From Streptomyces sp. Mut1 (GTDB lineage Bacteria > Actinomycetota > Actinomycetes > Streptomycetales > Streptomycetaceae), in assembly GCF_030719295.1 (NCBI RefSeq), contig NZ_CP120997.1, forward strand, positions 2,728,001-2,792,000: a stretch of 64,000 nt of DNA. The letters run 5' to 3'. Numbering within the stretch: position 1 is the stretch's first letter; each line of letters opens with the position of its first letter. Below, one piece after another: positions 52,454 through 62,667 of the stretch. Both the position numbers and the translations under genes were made by a program. The notes beneath the pieces are model-generated. The model made no database searches and was not told the DNA's origin. It saw only the letters and a program-made list of their open reading frames with translations.

Positions 52454-53794
52454 ATGACCGGCACAGACGATGTCCTGCTTGTCCACGGCGGAACCCCGCT
52501 GGAGGGCGAGATCCGCGTCCGAGGCGCCAAGAACCTGGTGCCCAAGGCGATGGTCGCCGCGCTGCTCGGCAGCGGGCCCAGCCGGCTGCGCAACGTGCCC
52601 GACATCCGTGACGTGCGGGTCGTGCGCGGACTGCTCCAGCTGCACGGGGTGACGGTCCGCCCCGGTGACGAGCCGGGCGAGCTGATCCTTGACCCCACCC
52701 ACGTCGAGAGCGCCAACGTCGCCGACATCGATGCCCACGCGGGCTCGTCGCGCATCCCGATCCTGTTCTGCGGGCCGCTGCTGCACCGGCTGGGCCACGC
52801 GTTCATCCCCGGTCTCGGCGGCTGCGACATCGGCGGCCGGCCGATCGACTTCCACTTCGACGTGCTGCGCCAGTTCGGCGCGACGATCGAGAAGCGGGCG
52901 GACGGCCAGTACCTGGAGGCCCCGCAGCGGCTGCGCGGCACCAAGATCCGGCTGCCGTACCCGTCGGTGGGCTCCACCGAGCAGGTGCTGCTGACGGCGG
53001 TGCTCGCCGAGGGCGTCACTGAGCTGTCCAACGCGGCCGTGGAGCCGGAGATCGAGGACCTGATCTGCGTCCTGCAGAAAATGGGCGCGATCATCTCGAT
53101 GGACACCGACCGGACCATCCGGATCACCGGTGTGGACCGCCTCGACGGCTATACGCACCGGGCCCTCCCGGACCGCCTGGAGGCCGCCTCGTGGGCGTCC
53201 GCCGCGCTGGCGACCGAGGGCAACATCTACGTGCGGGGCGCCCAGCAGCGCTCGATGATGACGTTCCTGAACACCTACCGCAAGGTCGGCGGCGCCTTCG
53301 AGATCGACGACGAGGGCATCCGCTTCTGGCACCCGGGCGGCGCGCTGAACGCCATCGCGCTGGAGACGGACGTGCACCCCGGCTTCCAGACCGACTGGCA
53401 GCAGCCGCTGGTCGTCGCGCTGACGCAGGCCGCGGGCCTGTCGATCGTGCACGAGACGGTGTACGAGTCCCGGCTCGGCTTCACCTCGGCGCTGAACCAG
53501 ATGGGCGCGCACATCCAGCTCTACCGCGAGTGCCTGGGCGGCTCCGACTGCCGCTTCGGCCAGCGCAACTTCCTGCATTCCGCGGTCGTCTCCGGCCCGA
53601 CGAAGCTCCAGGGCGCGGACCTGGTCATCCCGGACCTGCGCGGCGGCTTCTCGTACCTGATCGCCGCGCTGGCGGCCCAGGGCACGTCCCGGGTGCACGG
53701 GATCGACCTGATCAACCGCGGTTACGAGAACTTCATGCACAAGCTGGAGAAGCTCGGCGCGAAGGTGGAGCTGCCGGGCGGCTCACTGGTCTGA
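52454..53794 (+). CDS. murA: UDP-N-acetylglucosamine 1-carboxyvinyltransferase
   Basis: 446 residues. First committed step of peptidoglycan synthesis, transferring enolpyruvyl from PEP. K26-N27 in RGAKN bind substrate; C124 in LGGCDIGGRP is the PEP-loop cysteine that fosfomycin alkylates (an Asp here would give resistance, as in mycobacteria). TDWQQP carries the catalytic Asp region. ATG 52454. Streptomycetes often have two MurA genes; this one is in the position next to hupA. A perfect hairpin terminator follows. Confidence 0.93.
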   Translation: MTGTDDVLLVHGGTPLEGEIRVRGAKNLVPKAMVAALLGSGPSRLRNVPDIRDVRVVRGLLQLHGVTVRPGDEPGELILDPTHVESANVADIDAHAGSSRIPILFCGPLLHRLGHAFIPGLGGCDIGGRPIDFHFDVLRQFGATIEKRADGQYLEAPQRLRGTKIRLPYPSVGSTEQVLLTAVLAEGVTELSNAAVEPEIEDLICVLQKMGAIISMDTDRTIRITGVDRLDGYTHRALPDRLEAASWASAALATEGNIYVRGAQQRSMMTFLNTYRKVGGAFEIDDEGIRFWHPGGALNAIALETDVHPGFQTDWQQPLVVALTQAAGLSIVHETVYESRLGFTSALNQMGAHIQLYRECLGGSDCRFGQRNFLHSAVVSGPTKLQGADLVIPDLRGGFSYLIAALAAQGTSRVHGIDLINRGYENFMHKLEKLGAKVELPGGSLV

Positions 53795-53805
53795 CCGGCC
53801 TGTCC

Positions 53806-53861
53806 GCGCGGGGAAGCACCCGGGCCCCGCGCATGCGCGGGGCCCGGGTGCTTCCCCGCGC
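53806..53861. terminator. Bidirectional terminator murA / lipoprotein
   Basis: A perfect 56-base palindrome (28-bp arms, 53806-53833 with 53834-53861) lies between convergent stops at 53794 and 53864. As RNA a few central bases would form the loop. Confidence 0.88.
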
Positions 53862-53863
53862 GC

Positions 53864-54376
53864 TCAGAGGCGCTTGCAGTTGATCACGGCGCCCTTCTCG
53901 GTGCCCCGGGACAGCGTCAGCCGGACGTCGCGTCCCGTCACACGCATGTGGAGGCTGTCCACCGGCAGCCCGTCCCAGCCGGGCGCGTATGCGCAGTCGC
54001 CGTCGAAATCCGACGGAATCGCTCCCGGGAAGCCGCTGACCGACAGCGCGGACACGTCCTCCTCACCGGAGGCCCCGAAGCCGTTCGGGGCCTCCACGGA
54101 CACGCCGTCGCCGTCGGAGCGCCACGCGCCGGTGATGCCGTCCCACTGGTCGCTCTCCCAGGTCCCGTCCTCGTGGACGGTGAGGGTGGCGTCGACGGCC
54201 GTGCCCTCCGCCCGGTAACGCCACTTGCCCACGACGAAGGCCCTGATCGCCTGCCGCTTCGGCCCGCCGCCCGCCCCGTTGCCCCCGCAGGCCGAAACGA
54301 GTGACGCGGCGGCCCCCAGGGCCAGGTAGCGCAGCGCGGTCCGGCGCCGGATGTGCAGCGTGGCGTGTCTGGACAC
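53864..54376 (-). CDS. Probable Tat-exported lipoprotein
   Basis: 170 residues. The N-terminus has IRRRTALRYLALGAAASLVSAC: consecutive arginines ahead of a hydrophobic stretch suggest a twin-arginine signal, and LVSAC is a lipobox. The mature part is a small beta-rich domain (VGKWRYRAEGTAVDATLTVHEDGTWESD; GITGAWRSDGDGVSV) resembling lipocalin-like or DUF-type modules. Family unknown. Convergent with murA. Confidence 0.78.
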   Translation of the reverse strand: MSRHATLHIRRRTALRYLALGAAASLVSACGGNGAGGGPKRQAIRAFVVGKWRYRAEGTAVDATLTVHEDGTWESDQWDGITGAWRSDGDGVSVEAPNGFGASGEEDVSALSVSGFPGAIPSDFDGDCAYAPGWDGLPVDSLHMRVTGRDVRLTLSRGTEKGAVINCKRL

Positions 54377-54529
54377 GGTCCCCCCGGGTGCTGGTTCTCA
54401 GCGGTCGACGGCCCCACGTCCGAGGCCGAGGACTCAACGTAGGGGCGCCGTTCGCCGCGGCGGTAGCCCGGAACCGGCCTGTGTTGCCCCCCGGACGGCA
54501 CGGAACGGCTCTCTGCGGGCCGAACACCG

Positions 54530-54565
54530 AAGGGCGGCCACCCTGGTCGGGGTGACCGCCCTTCG
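54530..54565 (-). terminator. hupA terminator
   Basis: 15-bp arms (54530-54544 with 54551-54565, one mismatch), 15 bases beyond the hupA stop. Confidence 0.82.
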
Positions 54566-54580
54566 TCGTGCCCAGGGGTC

Positions 54581-54862
54581 CTACTTGCCCTTGGCGGCTT
54601 CCTTGAGCTTGGAGCCCGCGGAGACCTTCACGCTGTAGCCGGCCGGGATGTTGATCGGGTCGCCGGTCTGCGGGTTACGAGCGGTACGAGCGGCACGGTG
54701 GGTGCGCTCGAAGGTCAGGAAACCGGGGATGGTGACCTTCTCGTCGCCCTTGGCGACGATCTCACCGACGGTCTCGGCGAGCGCGGCCAGCACGGCGTCG
54801 GCGTCCTTGCGGGTCACCTCGGCACGGTCGGCCAGGGCGGCCACCAGCTCACTGCGGTTCAT
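54581..54862 (-). CDS. hupA: DNA-binding protein HU
   Basis: 93 residues, the short HU form without the long lysine-rich tail of HupS. Sequence MNRSELVAALADRAEVTRKDADAVLAALAETVGEIV and the DNA-arm motif GFLTFERTHRAARTARNPQTGDPINIPAG, including the proline that intercalates DNA. ATG 54862 with GGGAG upstream. It compacts the nucleoid. A long 354-base leader region lies upstream. Confidence 0.97.
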   Translation of the reverse strand: MNRSELVAALADRAEVTRKDADAVLAALAETVGEIVAKGDEKVTIPGFLTFERTHRAARTARNPQTGDPINIPAGYSVKVSAGSKLKEAAKGK

Positions 54863-55216
54863 GTTGTTACTCCCGTGTTCTTCTTGCCTGTGAGGCGTGA
54901 GATCGAAGCCGATGCTGCCAGGGCCCTCGGACAGTCCCCGTACCCGGGTCTGCCCTTCAGAGGGTCCGGTAGACCTCGCGCCCTGTGGGGTCTCCCCTGG
55001 ACGTAGTCCTTGAGGAAGCATCCTGCCCCCACCTGCGGCGGGAAAGCCAATCCGGCACCCTCCGGGAGTCGGACGAAAACCACCACTGCCTCGTCGTGGT
55101 GACGTCTCGTCGACTCCCCCAAAGCGGTCCGCAGCGGATGCGGGGCTCTGCGGGACGCGTCGCCCGCCCACCCTAAAGGGGCGTTTGGGGCACCGCGACC
55201 CGCGACGCGCCGTACG
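54863..55216. other. Intergenic stretch upstream of hupA
   Basis: No gene in either strand. Probably several hupA promoters, as the gene is highly expressed, but I cannot pick a clear -35/-10 pair. A short palindromic stretch, ACCACCACTG with CGTCGTGGT-type arms, lies at 55079-55100. Confidence 0.4.
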
Positions 55217-56650
55217 TCAGACGGACGTGGGCCCCGTCACAGCGACTCCGGCCGCCCTGGCGGCGTCCCGGACGGCCCCGGCGACCGCTCCGGCGACCTT
55301 GTCGTTGAAGACCGAGGGGATGATGTAGTTCGCGTTGATCTCGTCCTCGGCGACCACGTCGGCCAGGGCGCGCGCGGCGGCGAGCATCATCTCCGTGTTG
55401 ACGGTGCGGGACTGGGCGTCGAGCAGTCCGCGGAAGACGCCGGGGAAGACCAGCACGTTGTTGATCTGGTTGGGGAAGTCCGAGCGTCCGGTGGCGACGA
55501 CCGCCGCGGTGCGACGGGCGATGGCCGGGTCGACCTCCGGGTCCGGATTCGCGAGCGCGAACACGATCGCGCCCTCCGCCATGGCCGCCACGTCGTCCCC
55601 GTCCAGCACGTTGGGGGCGGAGACGCCGATGAAGACGTCGGCGCCGACGACGGCCTGCTTGAGGGTGCCGGTGACGTTCTCGGGGTTGGTGTTGTCGGCG
55701 ATCCAGCACAGCGGCGAGTCGGGGGCGGCGGAGCGCAGGTCCTCGCGGCCCGAGTGCACCACACCGTGGATGTCGGCGACCACGGCGTGCTTGACGCCGG
55801 CCGCGATGAGCAGCTTGAGGATCGCCGTACCCGCCGCGCCGGCGCCGGACATCACGACCCGCACGTCGCCGATCGCCTTGCCCACCACGCGCAGCGCGTT
55901 GGTCAGCGAGGCGAGGACCACGATGGCGGTGCCGTGCTGGTCGTCGTGGAAGACGGGGATGTCCAGGGCCTCGCGCAGCCGGGCCTCGATCTCGAAGCAG
56001 CGCGGCGCGGAGATGTCCTCCAGATTGATGCCCGCGAAGCCCGGCGCGATGGCCTTGACGATCTCCACGATGGCGTCGGTGTCCTGGGTGTCCAGGCAGA
56101 TCGGCCAGGCGTCGATGCCGGCGAAGCGCTTGAAGAGGGCCGCCTTGCCCTCCATCACGGGCAGCGCGGCCTTGGGGCCGATGTTGCCGAGGCCGAGGAC
56201 CGCGGAGCCGTCCGTCACGACTGCGACGGAGTTGCGCTTGATGGTGAGGCGGCGGGCGTCCTCGGGGTTCTCGGCGATCGCCATGCAGACGCGGGCCACC
56301 CCGGGGGTGTAGATCATCGAGAGGTCGTCACGGTTGCGGATGGGGTGCTTGGACGCCATCTCGATCTTGCCGCCGAGGTGCATGAGGAACGTACGGTCGG
56401 AGACCTTGCCGAGGACGACGCCCTCGATGGCCCGCAGCCCCTCGACGATCTCGTCGGCGTGCGTCGTGGAGGAGGCCGCGATCGTGACGTCGATCCGCAG
56501 CTTCTCGTGGCCGGAAGCGGTCACGTCGAGGCCGGTGACCGAGCCGCCGGAGGACTCCACGGCCGTGGTGAGCTGGGAGACCGCTGTGCCGCTCGCGGGC
56601 ACCTCCAGCCTGACCGTCATCGAGTACGAGACGCTGGGCGCCGTTGCCAT
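55217..56650 (-). CDS. NAD-dependent malic enzyme with N-terminal ACT domain
   Basis: 477 residues from ATG 56650. Residues 5-85 form an ACT-like regulatory domain (SMTVRLEVPASGTAVSQLTTAVESSGGSVTGLDV). The malic enzyme core follows: SMIYTPGVARVCMAIAENP, VVTDGSAVLGLGNIGPKAALPVMEGKA, then FHDDQHGTAIVVLASLTNAL, and the NAD fold VVMSGAGAAGTAILKLL with the GAGAAG dinucleotide loop. It decarboxylates malate to pyruvate. NAD rather than NADP preference is by family. Confidence 0.92.
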   Translation of the reverse strand: MATAPSVSYSMTVRLEVPASGTAVSQLTTAVESSGGSVTGLDVTASGHEKLRIDVTIAASSTTHADEIVEGLRAIEGVVLGKVSDRTFLMHLGGKIEMASKHPIRNRDDLSMIYTPGVARVCMAIAENPEDARRLTIKRNSVAVVTDGSAVLGLGNIGPKAALPVMEGKAALFKRFAGIDAWPICLDTQDTDAIVEIVKAIAPGFAGINLEDISAPRCFEIEARLREALDIPVFHDDQHGTAIVVLASLTNALRVVGKAIGDVRVVMSGAGAAGTAILKLLIAAGVKHAVVADIHGVVHSGREDLRSAAPDSPLCWIADNTNPENVTGTLKQAVVGADVFIGVSAPNVLDGDDVAAMAEGAIVFALANPDPEVDPAIARRTAAVVATGRSDFPNQINNVLVFPGVFRGLLDAQSRTVNTEMMLAAARALADVVAEDEINANYIIPSVFNDKVAGAVAGAVRDAARAAGVAVTGPTSV

Positions 56651-56777
56651 GGCCGAGTCCTTCGCTTTCCTTAGCTTCATTGCTACGCGTGTCCGAAGCC
56701 CGAGCATCCTCGGTAGCGGACATGCCTTCCGATATTCGCACCTACCGACGAGTAGCCGTTAATGACTGTCGCAGCGC

Positions 56778-56797
56778 GGAAACTGTTTTCCACCATA
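56778..56797 (-). promoter_or_regulatory. -10 and palindromic operator candidate of the malic enzyme gene
   Basis: On the minus strand TATGGT (56797-56792) could be the -10. Directly after it, GGAAAACAGTTTCC (56791-56778) has perfect 5-bp arms (GGAAA/TTTCC) across the expected transcript start. This is about 130 bases upstream of the ATG. Confidence 0.4.
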
Positions 56798-56860
56798 CGA
56801 GAAGACGGGGGTGCGATGGAACCCCTGCCGAGGGTCGCGAGGGGAACGGGGAGGGAACGC

Positions 56861-56900
56861 GAAGAGGCCCGCGCCACCGGAGGGTGACGCGGGCCTCTTC
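56861..56900 (-). terminator. Terminator of the small RNA candidate
   Basis: 18-bp arms (56861-56878 with 56883-56900, one mismatch) and a GGAG-type loop. It also separates the helicase region from the malic enzyme promoter. Confidence 0.8.
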
Positions 56901-57000
56901 GTTCAGTTGAACGGCACCGACCCGCCATGCTCGCCTCGCGGCAAGTGGTCGCTCGAAGCGACTAAGGTTGGGCCCGGGGGCTTGGATCGAGTCGGTGCCG
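56861..57000 (-). ncRNA. Candidate structured small RNA between helD-like gene and malic enzyme gene
   Basis: A perfect 10-bp closing stem (CGGCACCGAC at 56912-56921 with 56991-57000) encloses about 70 bases, including an inner GTCGCT/AGCGAC hairpin (56948-56962). It is followed on the minus strand by the strong terminator at 56861-56900. TAGCCT at 57011-57006 would place the transcript start at about 57000, exactly at the closing stem. No reading frame of note crosses it. A small RNA named scr2952 was, as I recall, reported near the corresponding S. coelicolor gene; I cannot verify that it is the same. Strand is inferred from terminator and -10. Confidence 0.6.
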
Positions 57001-57081
57001 CTTCCAGGCTAACAAACCACCTGGAAAAGTGATTCCCCCGCGCGGGTTGACCCCGGGAAGGGCCGTCCGCCGCCCCCGCCC

Positions 57082-59460
<2,379 letters not shown>

Positions 59461-59636
59461 CGAGGCCCCCTTCTGACGTGCATTGGGCAGCCGTCAAGCC
59501 TATGCGACGGGGGCCCTTCGCGCACCTGCCGCCCCGCCCGCGCGGGGCGCTTCCGGATATCGATTGCGTGACGGGCCCCCGGGGCGCACCGCCGGTGCCG
59601 GGGCGGCCGCGTCAACTCCCCTCGTACGATGACCGG

Positions 59637-60176
59637 ATGAACGCCGACCCGCGCGACGACCGTCTCCTGGCCGGTTCGCTGGTGCTCCGCCCCTGGCTGC
59701 CCGGCGACCTCGGGGTGCTGCTCGACGCCTACCGCGACCCGGCGATCCGGGCGGGCTCGCGGGCGCCCGTGGCGGACGAGGCGGCGGCCGCCGCGTGGCT
59801 GCGGACCCAGGAGGAGGGCCGGGCCTCGGGTCTGCGGTACGGCTTCGCGGTGGTGGACCCGGGGCTCGGGGACGGCCCGGTGGGCAACGTCGCCCTCTCC
59901 TTCCCGGCGCCCGGCTCGCCCTCGGCCGAGGTGGGGTACTGGACGGCGGCGCCCGCACGCGGCCGGGGCCTGGCCCCGCGCGCCCTCGAAGCGCTCTCGG
60001 ACTGGGCGTTCTCGCGGTTCGCCGGGGACGGGCTCGCCCGGCTCGAACTGCTGCACCAGGTGGGCAACGAGGCGTCGTGCCGGGTGGCGGAGAAGGCCGG
60101 GTACGCCTTCACGGAGCTGCTGCCCCCGTGCCCGCCGTGGCCGGACGAGGGCCACCGCCACACGCGCGAGGGGTAG
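59637..60176 (+). CDS. GNAT acetyltransferase (RimJ/RimL type)
   Basis: 179 residues from ATG 59637. The acetyl-CoA loop is VGYWTAAPARGRGLAPRAL (R/Q-x-x-G-x-G/A pattern RGRGLA), followed by LARLELLHQVGNEASCRVAEKAGY, typical of N-terminal Ala/Ser acetyltransferase-like GNATs. Substrate unknown. It is convergent with another GNAT gene, 10 bases between stops. The 53-residue longer frame upstream is not supported. Confidence 0.87.
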   Translation: MNADPRDDRLLAGSLVLRPWLPGDLGVLLDAYRDPAIRAGSRAPVADEAAAAAWLRTQEEGRASGLRYGFAVVDPGLGDGPVGNVALSFPAPGSPSAEVGYWTAAPARGRGLAPRALEALSDWAFSRFAGDGLARLELLHQVGNEASCRVAEKAGYAFTELLPPCPPWPDEGHRHTREG

Positions 60177-60186
60177 CCGGCCGGCC

Positions 60187-60759
60187 TCAGTCACACGCGC
60201 CGGTCACCGGGCCGTCGTGCAGGATGCGCTGGAAGAGCCGGTGGTCGCGCCACTCGCCGTCGATGTGGAGGTAGCGCGGGGCCATGCCGAACTCCTCGAA
60301 CCCGCATTTTTCGAGCACCCGTTGGGACGCCGTGTTGTGCGGGACCGTGCCCGCTTCGATCCGGTGCAGCCGCAGCTCGTCCCGGGCCAGCCCGCAGATG
60401 AGCCGCACCGCCGCCGTGGCCAGGCCCCGGCCCGCGTACGCGACGTCCACCCAGTAGCCGAGGGTCGCGCTGCGGAACGGGCCGAGCACCACGGCGTTGA
60501 GGTTGAACCCGCCGACCGCCCGGTCCTCGCCGTCGCACAGCACCCACGGCACCACGCGCCCCGCCTCCCGCTCCGCAAGGAGTCCGGCCAGCCGCTCGCG
60601 CTGCCCCTGCGGCGTGTAGAAGGAGTCGGGCCGCTCGGGCTCCCAGGGCTTCATGTACGCCCGGCTGCGGGTCAGCGAGGCGGCGAGGGAGGCGGCGTCG
60701 GACGCCGACGCGGGGCGCAGCCGGATCTCCGCGTCGAGCGGGTGCACGTCATCGATCAT
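60187..60759 (-). CDS. GNAT acetyltransferase (RimJ/RimL type)
   Basis: 190 residues. Features: LGYWVDVAYAGRGLATAAVRLICGLA with the acetyl-CoA loop AGRGLA, and LHRIEAGTVPHNTASQRVLEKCGF, the RimJ/RimL signature. N-terminal part IRLRPASASDAASLAASLTRSRAYMKPWEPERP. It is likely an N-terminal protein acetyltransferase or small-molecule N-acetyltransferase. Unrelated in detail to its convergent neighbour. Confidence 0.87.
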   Translation of the reverse strand: MIDDVHPLDAEIRLRPASASDAASLAASLTRSRAYMKPWEPERPDSFYTPQGQRERLAGLLAEREAGRVVPWVLCDGEDRAVGGFNLNAVVLGPFRSATLGYWVDVAYAGRGLATAAVRLICGLARDELRLHRIEAGTVPHNTASQRVLEKCGFEEFGMAPRYLHIDGEWRDHRLFQRILHDGPVTGACD

Positions 60760-60859
60760 GACCGCACGCTATCCGGGCCGCCGGTGGCGTGGACGCTCGC
60801 GTAGGCGGCTGCGCTTCCCGGCCATGGAACGGGCGCCTCGCCGCCCCTTCACTGGACCC

Positions 60860-61438
60860 ATGACCATCACCAACCGGCCCGACCGGCCGACCCCCGCATC
60901 CCGCCGTCTCGTCCTCGGCGCCGCCGCCGTCACCACCGGTCTGACGGCGGGCACCTTCTACGCGTTCTCCTGTGCGGTGATGCCCGCGCTCGGGCGCAGC
61001 GACGACCGGACCTTCATCGCGGTCATGCGGGACATCAACGACGTCATCGAGAACCCGGTCTTCTTCGCCGGCTTCTTCGGCGCCCTGCTGCTGACCGCCG
61101 TCGCCGCCTGGCAGCACCGCCGCTCCCCCGGGCCGCGCGGGTGGATCGTCGCCGCGCTCGTGGTGTACGCCGTGGCGTTCCTGCTCACCTCGGGCGTCAA
61201 CGTGCCCCTCAACAACGCCCTCGCCGACGCCGGGGATCCCGCGCGCCTCGCCGATCCGGCCACGGTGCGGGACCGGTTCGAGGACGCCTGGAACGCGTGG
61301 AACACCGTGCGTGCCCTCCTGTGCACCGCCGCGCTCGCGCTCCTGCTGCGCGCCCCGTACGCCGGTGCGCGCCGGAGCGGCCCCGCTCAGGAGCCGGCGT
61401 ACTTGGCGTCGGCCGCCGGGTCCAGGGCCAGCCGGTAG
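60860..61438 (+). CDS. DUF1772 (anthrone-oxygenase-like) membrane protein
   Basis: 192 residues from ATG 60860. Four membrane segments: VLGAAAVTTGLTAGTFYAFSCAV, FFAGFFGALLLTAVAAW, WIVAALVVYAVAFLLTSGVNVPLNNAL, and ALLCTAALALLL. MRDINDVIENPVFF and NVPLNNALA are family motifs. Fungal members are linked to anthrone oxidation; role here unknown. Its 3' end overlaps the convergent nnaR gene by 52 bases. Confidence 0.82.
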   Translation: MTITNRPDRPTPASRRLVLGAAAVTTGLTAGTFYAFSCAVMPALGRSDDRTFIAVMRDINDVIENPVFFAGFFGALLLTAVAAWQHRRSPGPRGWIVAALVVYAVAFLLTSGVNVPLNNALADAGDPARLADPATVRDRFEDAWNAWNTVRALLCTAALALLLRAPYAGARRSGPAQEPAYLASAAGSRASR

Positions 61439-62541
61439 CCGCGCTTGACCACGGTCTGGATCAGCCGGGGCACGCCCAGCGCGGTGCGCAGCCTGGCCAT
61501 CGCCGTCTCCACCGCGTGCTCGTCCGTACCGCTGCCGGGCAGGGCGCGCAGCAGATCGGAGCGGGAGACCACCCAGCCCGGCCGGCGGGCCAGGGTGTGC
61601 AGCAGGGCCATCCCGGCCGGCGGCACCGCGCGCAGCTCCTCGTCGACCAGGACGGCGTGGCCGCGGATCTCGACGCGGTGGCCGGCGACGGGCAGCGTGC
61701 GGGCGCGGGCGGGCAGCTCCCGGCAGATGAGCTGGACGAGCGGGCCGAGCCGGAAGCGCTCCGGCTGGACGGTGTCGATGCCGCGCGCCTGCAACGGCAC
61801 GGCGGTGACCGGGCCGACGCAGGCGGGCACGACGTCGCCGCGCAGGGCGGTCACCGCCTCGGCGAGCAGCCCGCGCTCCTCGGCCCGGCGCAGCAGCGAG
61901 GCGGCGGCCGGGGCGCTGGTGAAGGTCACCGCGTCCAGGGCGCGCGCGACGGTGAGGTCCAGGAGGCGGTCGAGGGGCGCGATGTCCTCCGGCGGCATCC
62001 AGCGGTAGACGGGGACGCCGACGACCTCGCCGCCGGCCTCCCGCAGCGACTCCACGAAACCGGGGAGGGGTTCGCCGTGCAGTTGGAGGGCGACGCGACG
62101 GCCGTCGACGCCCTGGGCCAGGAGCCGTTCGAGGACCTCGGCCATGGACTCGGACGCCGGTGACCAGGTTTCGGTCAGGCCGGCGGCGCGGACGGCGCCC
62201 TTCACCTTGGGGCCGCGCGCCAGGAGTTCGACGCCGCGCAGGGTCTCCAGGAGCCGGTCGCCGATGCCCCAGCCGTCGGCGGCCTCGATCCAGCCGCGGA
62301 AGCCGATCGCGGTGGTCGCGACGACCACGTCCGGGGCGTCGGCGATCAGTTCCTCGGTGGCGGCGAGCAGTTCGCCGTCGTCGGCGAGCGGCACGATCCG
62401 CAGGGCGGGGGCGTGCACCACGGCGGCGCCCCGGCGCCGCAGCAGGGTGCCCAGCTCCTCCGCCCGGCGTGCGGCGGTGACCCCGACCGTGAAGCCCGAA
62501 AGAGGCCCGTACTGTGCTTCGTCGTGCTGTCCGTCGTGCAT
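61387..62541 (-). CDS. nnaR: HemD-HTH fusion regulator, NnaR type
   Basis: 384 residues from ATG 62541; a TTG at 62601 would add 20. Residues about 15-270 are a uroporphyrinogen-III-synthase-like domain (VGVTAARRAEELGTLLRRRGA; GVPVYRWMPPEDIAPLDRLL; DAVTFTSAPAAASLLRRAE). A C-terminal OmpR-type winged helix follows (LVDEELRAVPPAGMALLHTLARRPGWVVSRSDLLRAL; AVETAMARLRTALG). In S. coelicolor such a protein, NnaR, co-activates nitrate/nitrite assimilation with GlnR. The upstream narK supports that. A pure heme-pathway HemD would lack the winged helix. Confidence 0.88.
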   Translation of the reverse strand: MHDGQHDEAQYGPLSGFTVGVTAARRAEELGTLLRRRGAAVVHAPALRIVPLADDGELLAATEELIADAPDVVVATTAIGFRGWIEAADGWGIGDRLLETLRGVELLARGPKVKGAVRAAGLTETWSPASESMAEVLERLLAQGVDGRRVALQLHGEPLPGFVESLREAGGEVVGVPVYRWMPPEDIAPLDRLLDLTVARALDAVTFTSAPAAASLLRRAEERGLLAEAVTALRGDVVPACVGPVTAVPLQARGIDTVQPERFRLGPLVQLICRELPARARTLPVAGHRVEIRGHAVLVDEELRAVPPAGMALLHTLARRPGWVVSRSDLLRALPGSGTDEHAVETAMARLRTALGVPRLIQTVVKRGYRLALDPAADAKYAGS

Positions 62542-62667
62542 GAGGTCTACCCGGCTCTCGTCCCGCTGCTGCTCGATGGTGCGGAGGACCGAGCCTGCCA
62601 ACGCCGCGTGACAGACCCGGTTCAGCCGTATTTCCCGCTCGTTACGGCGCCGGGCGCCGCCCGTACA

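Noticed and set aside
52454..53794. Fosfomycin-resistant MurA
   Set aside because: The loop cysteine is present (C124), not the aspartate seen in mycobacteria.
56861..57000. 6C RNA or a 6S-like RNA
   Set aside because: The C-rich loops of 6C RNA and the long rod with a central bubble of 6S RNA are not evident, so no class is assigned.
61387..62541. Plain heme-pathway uroporphyrinogen-III synthase
   Set aside because: The C-terminal winged helix and the narK neighbour indicate a regulator; no other heme genes are nearby.
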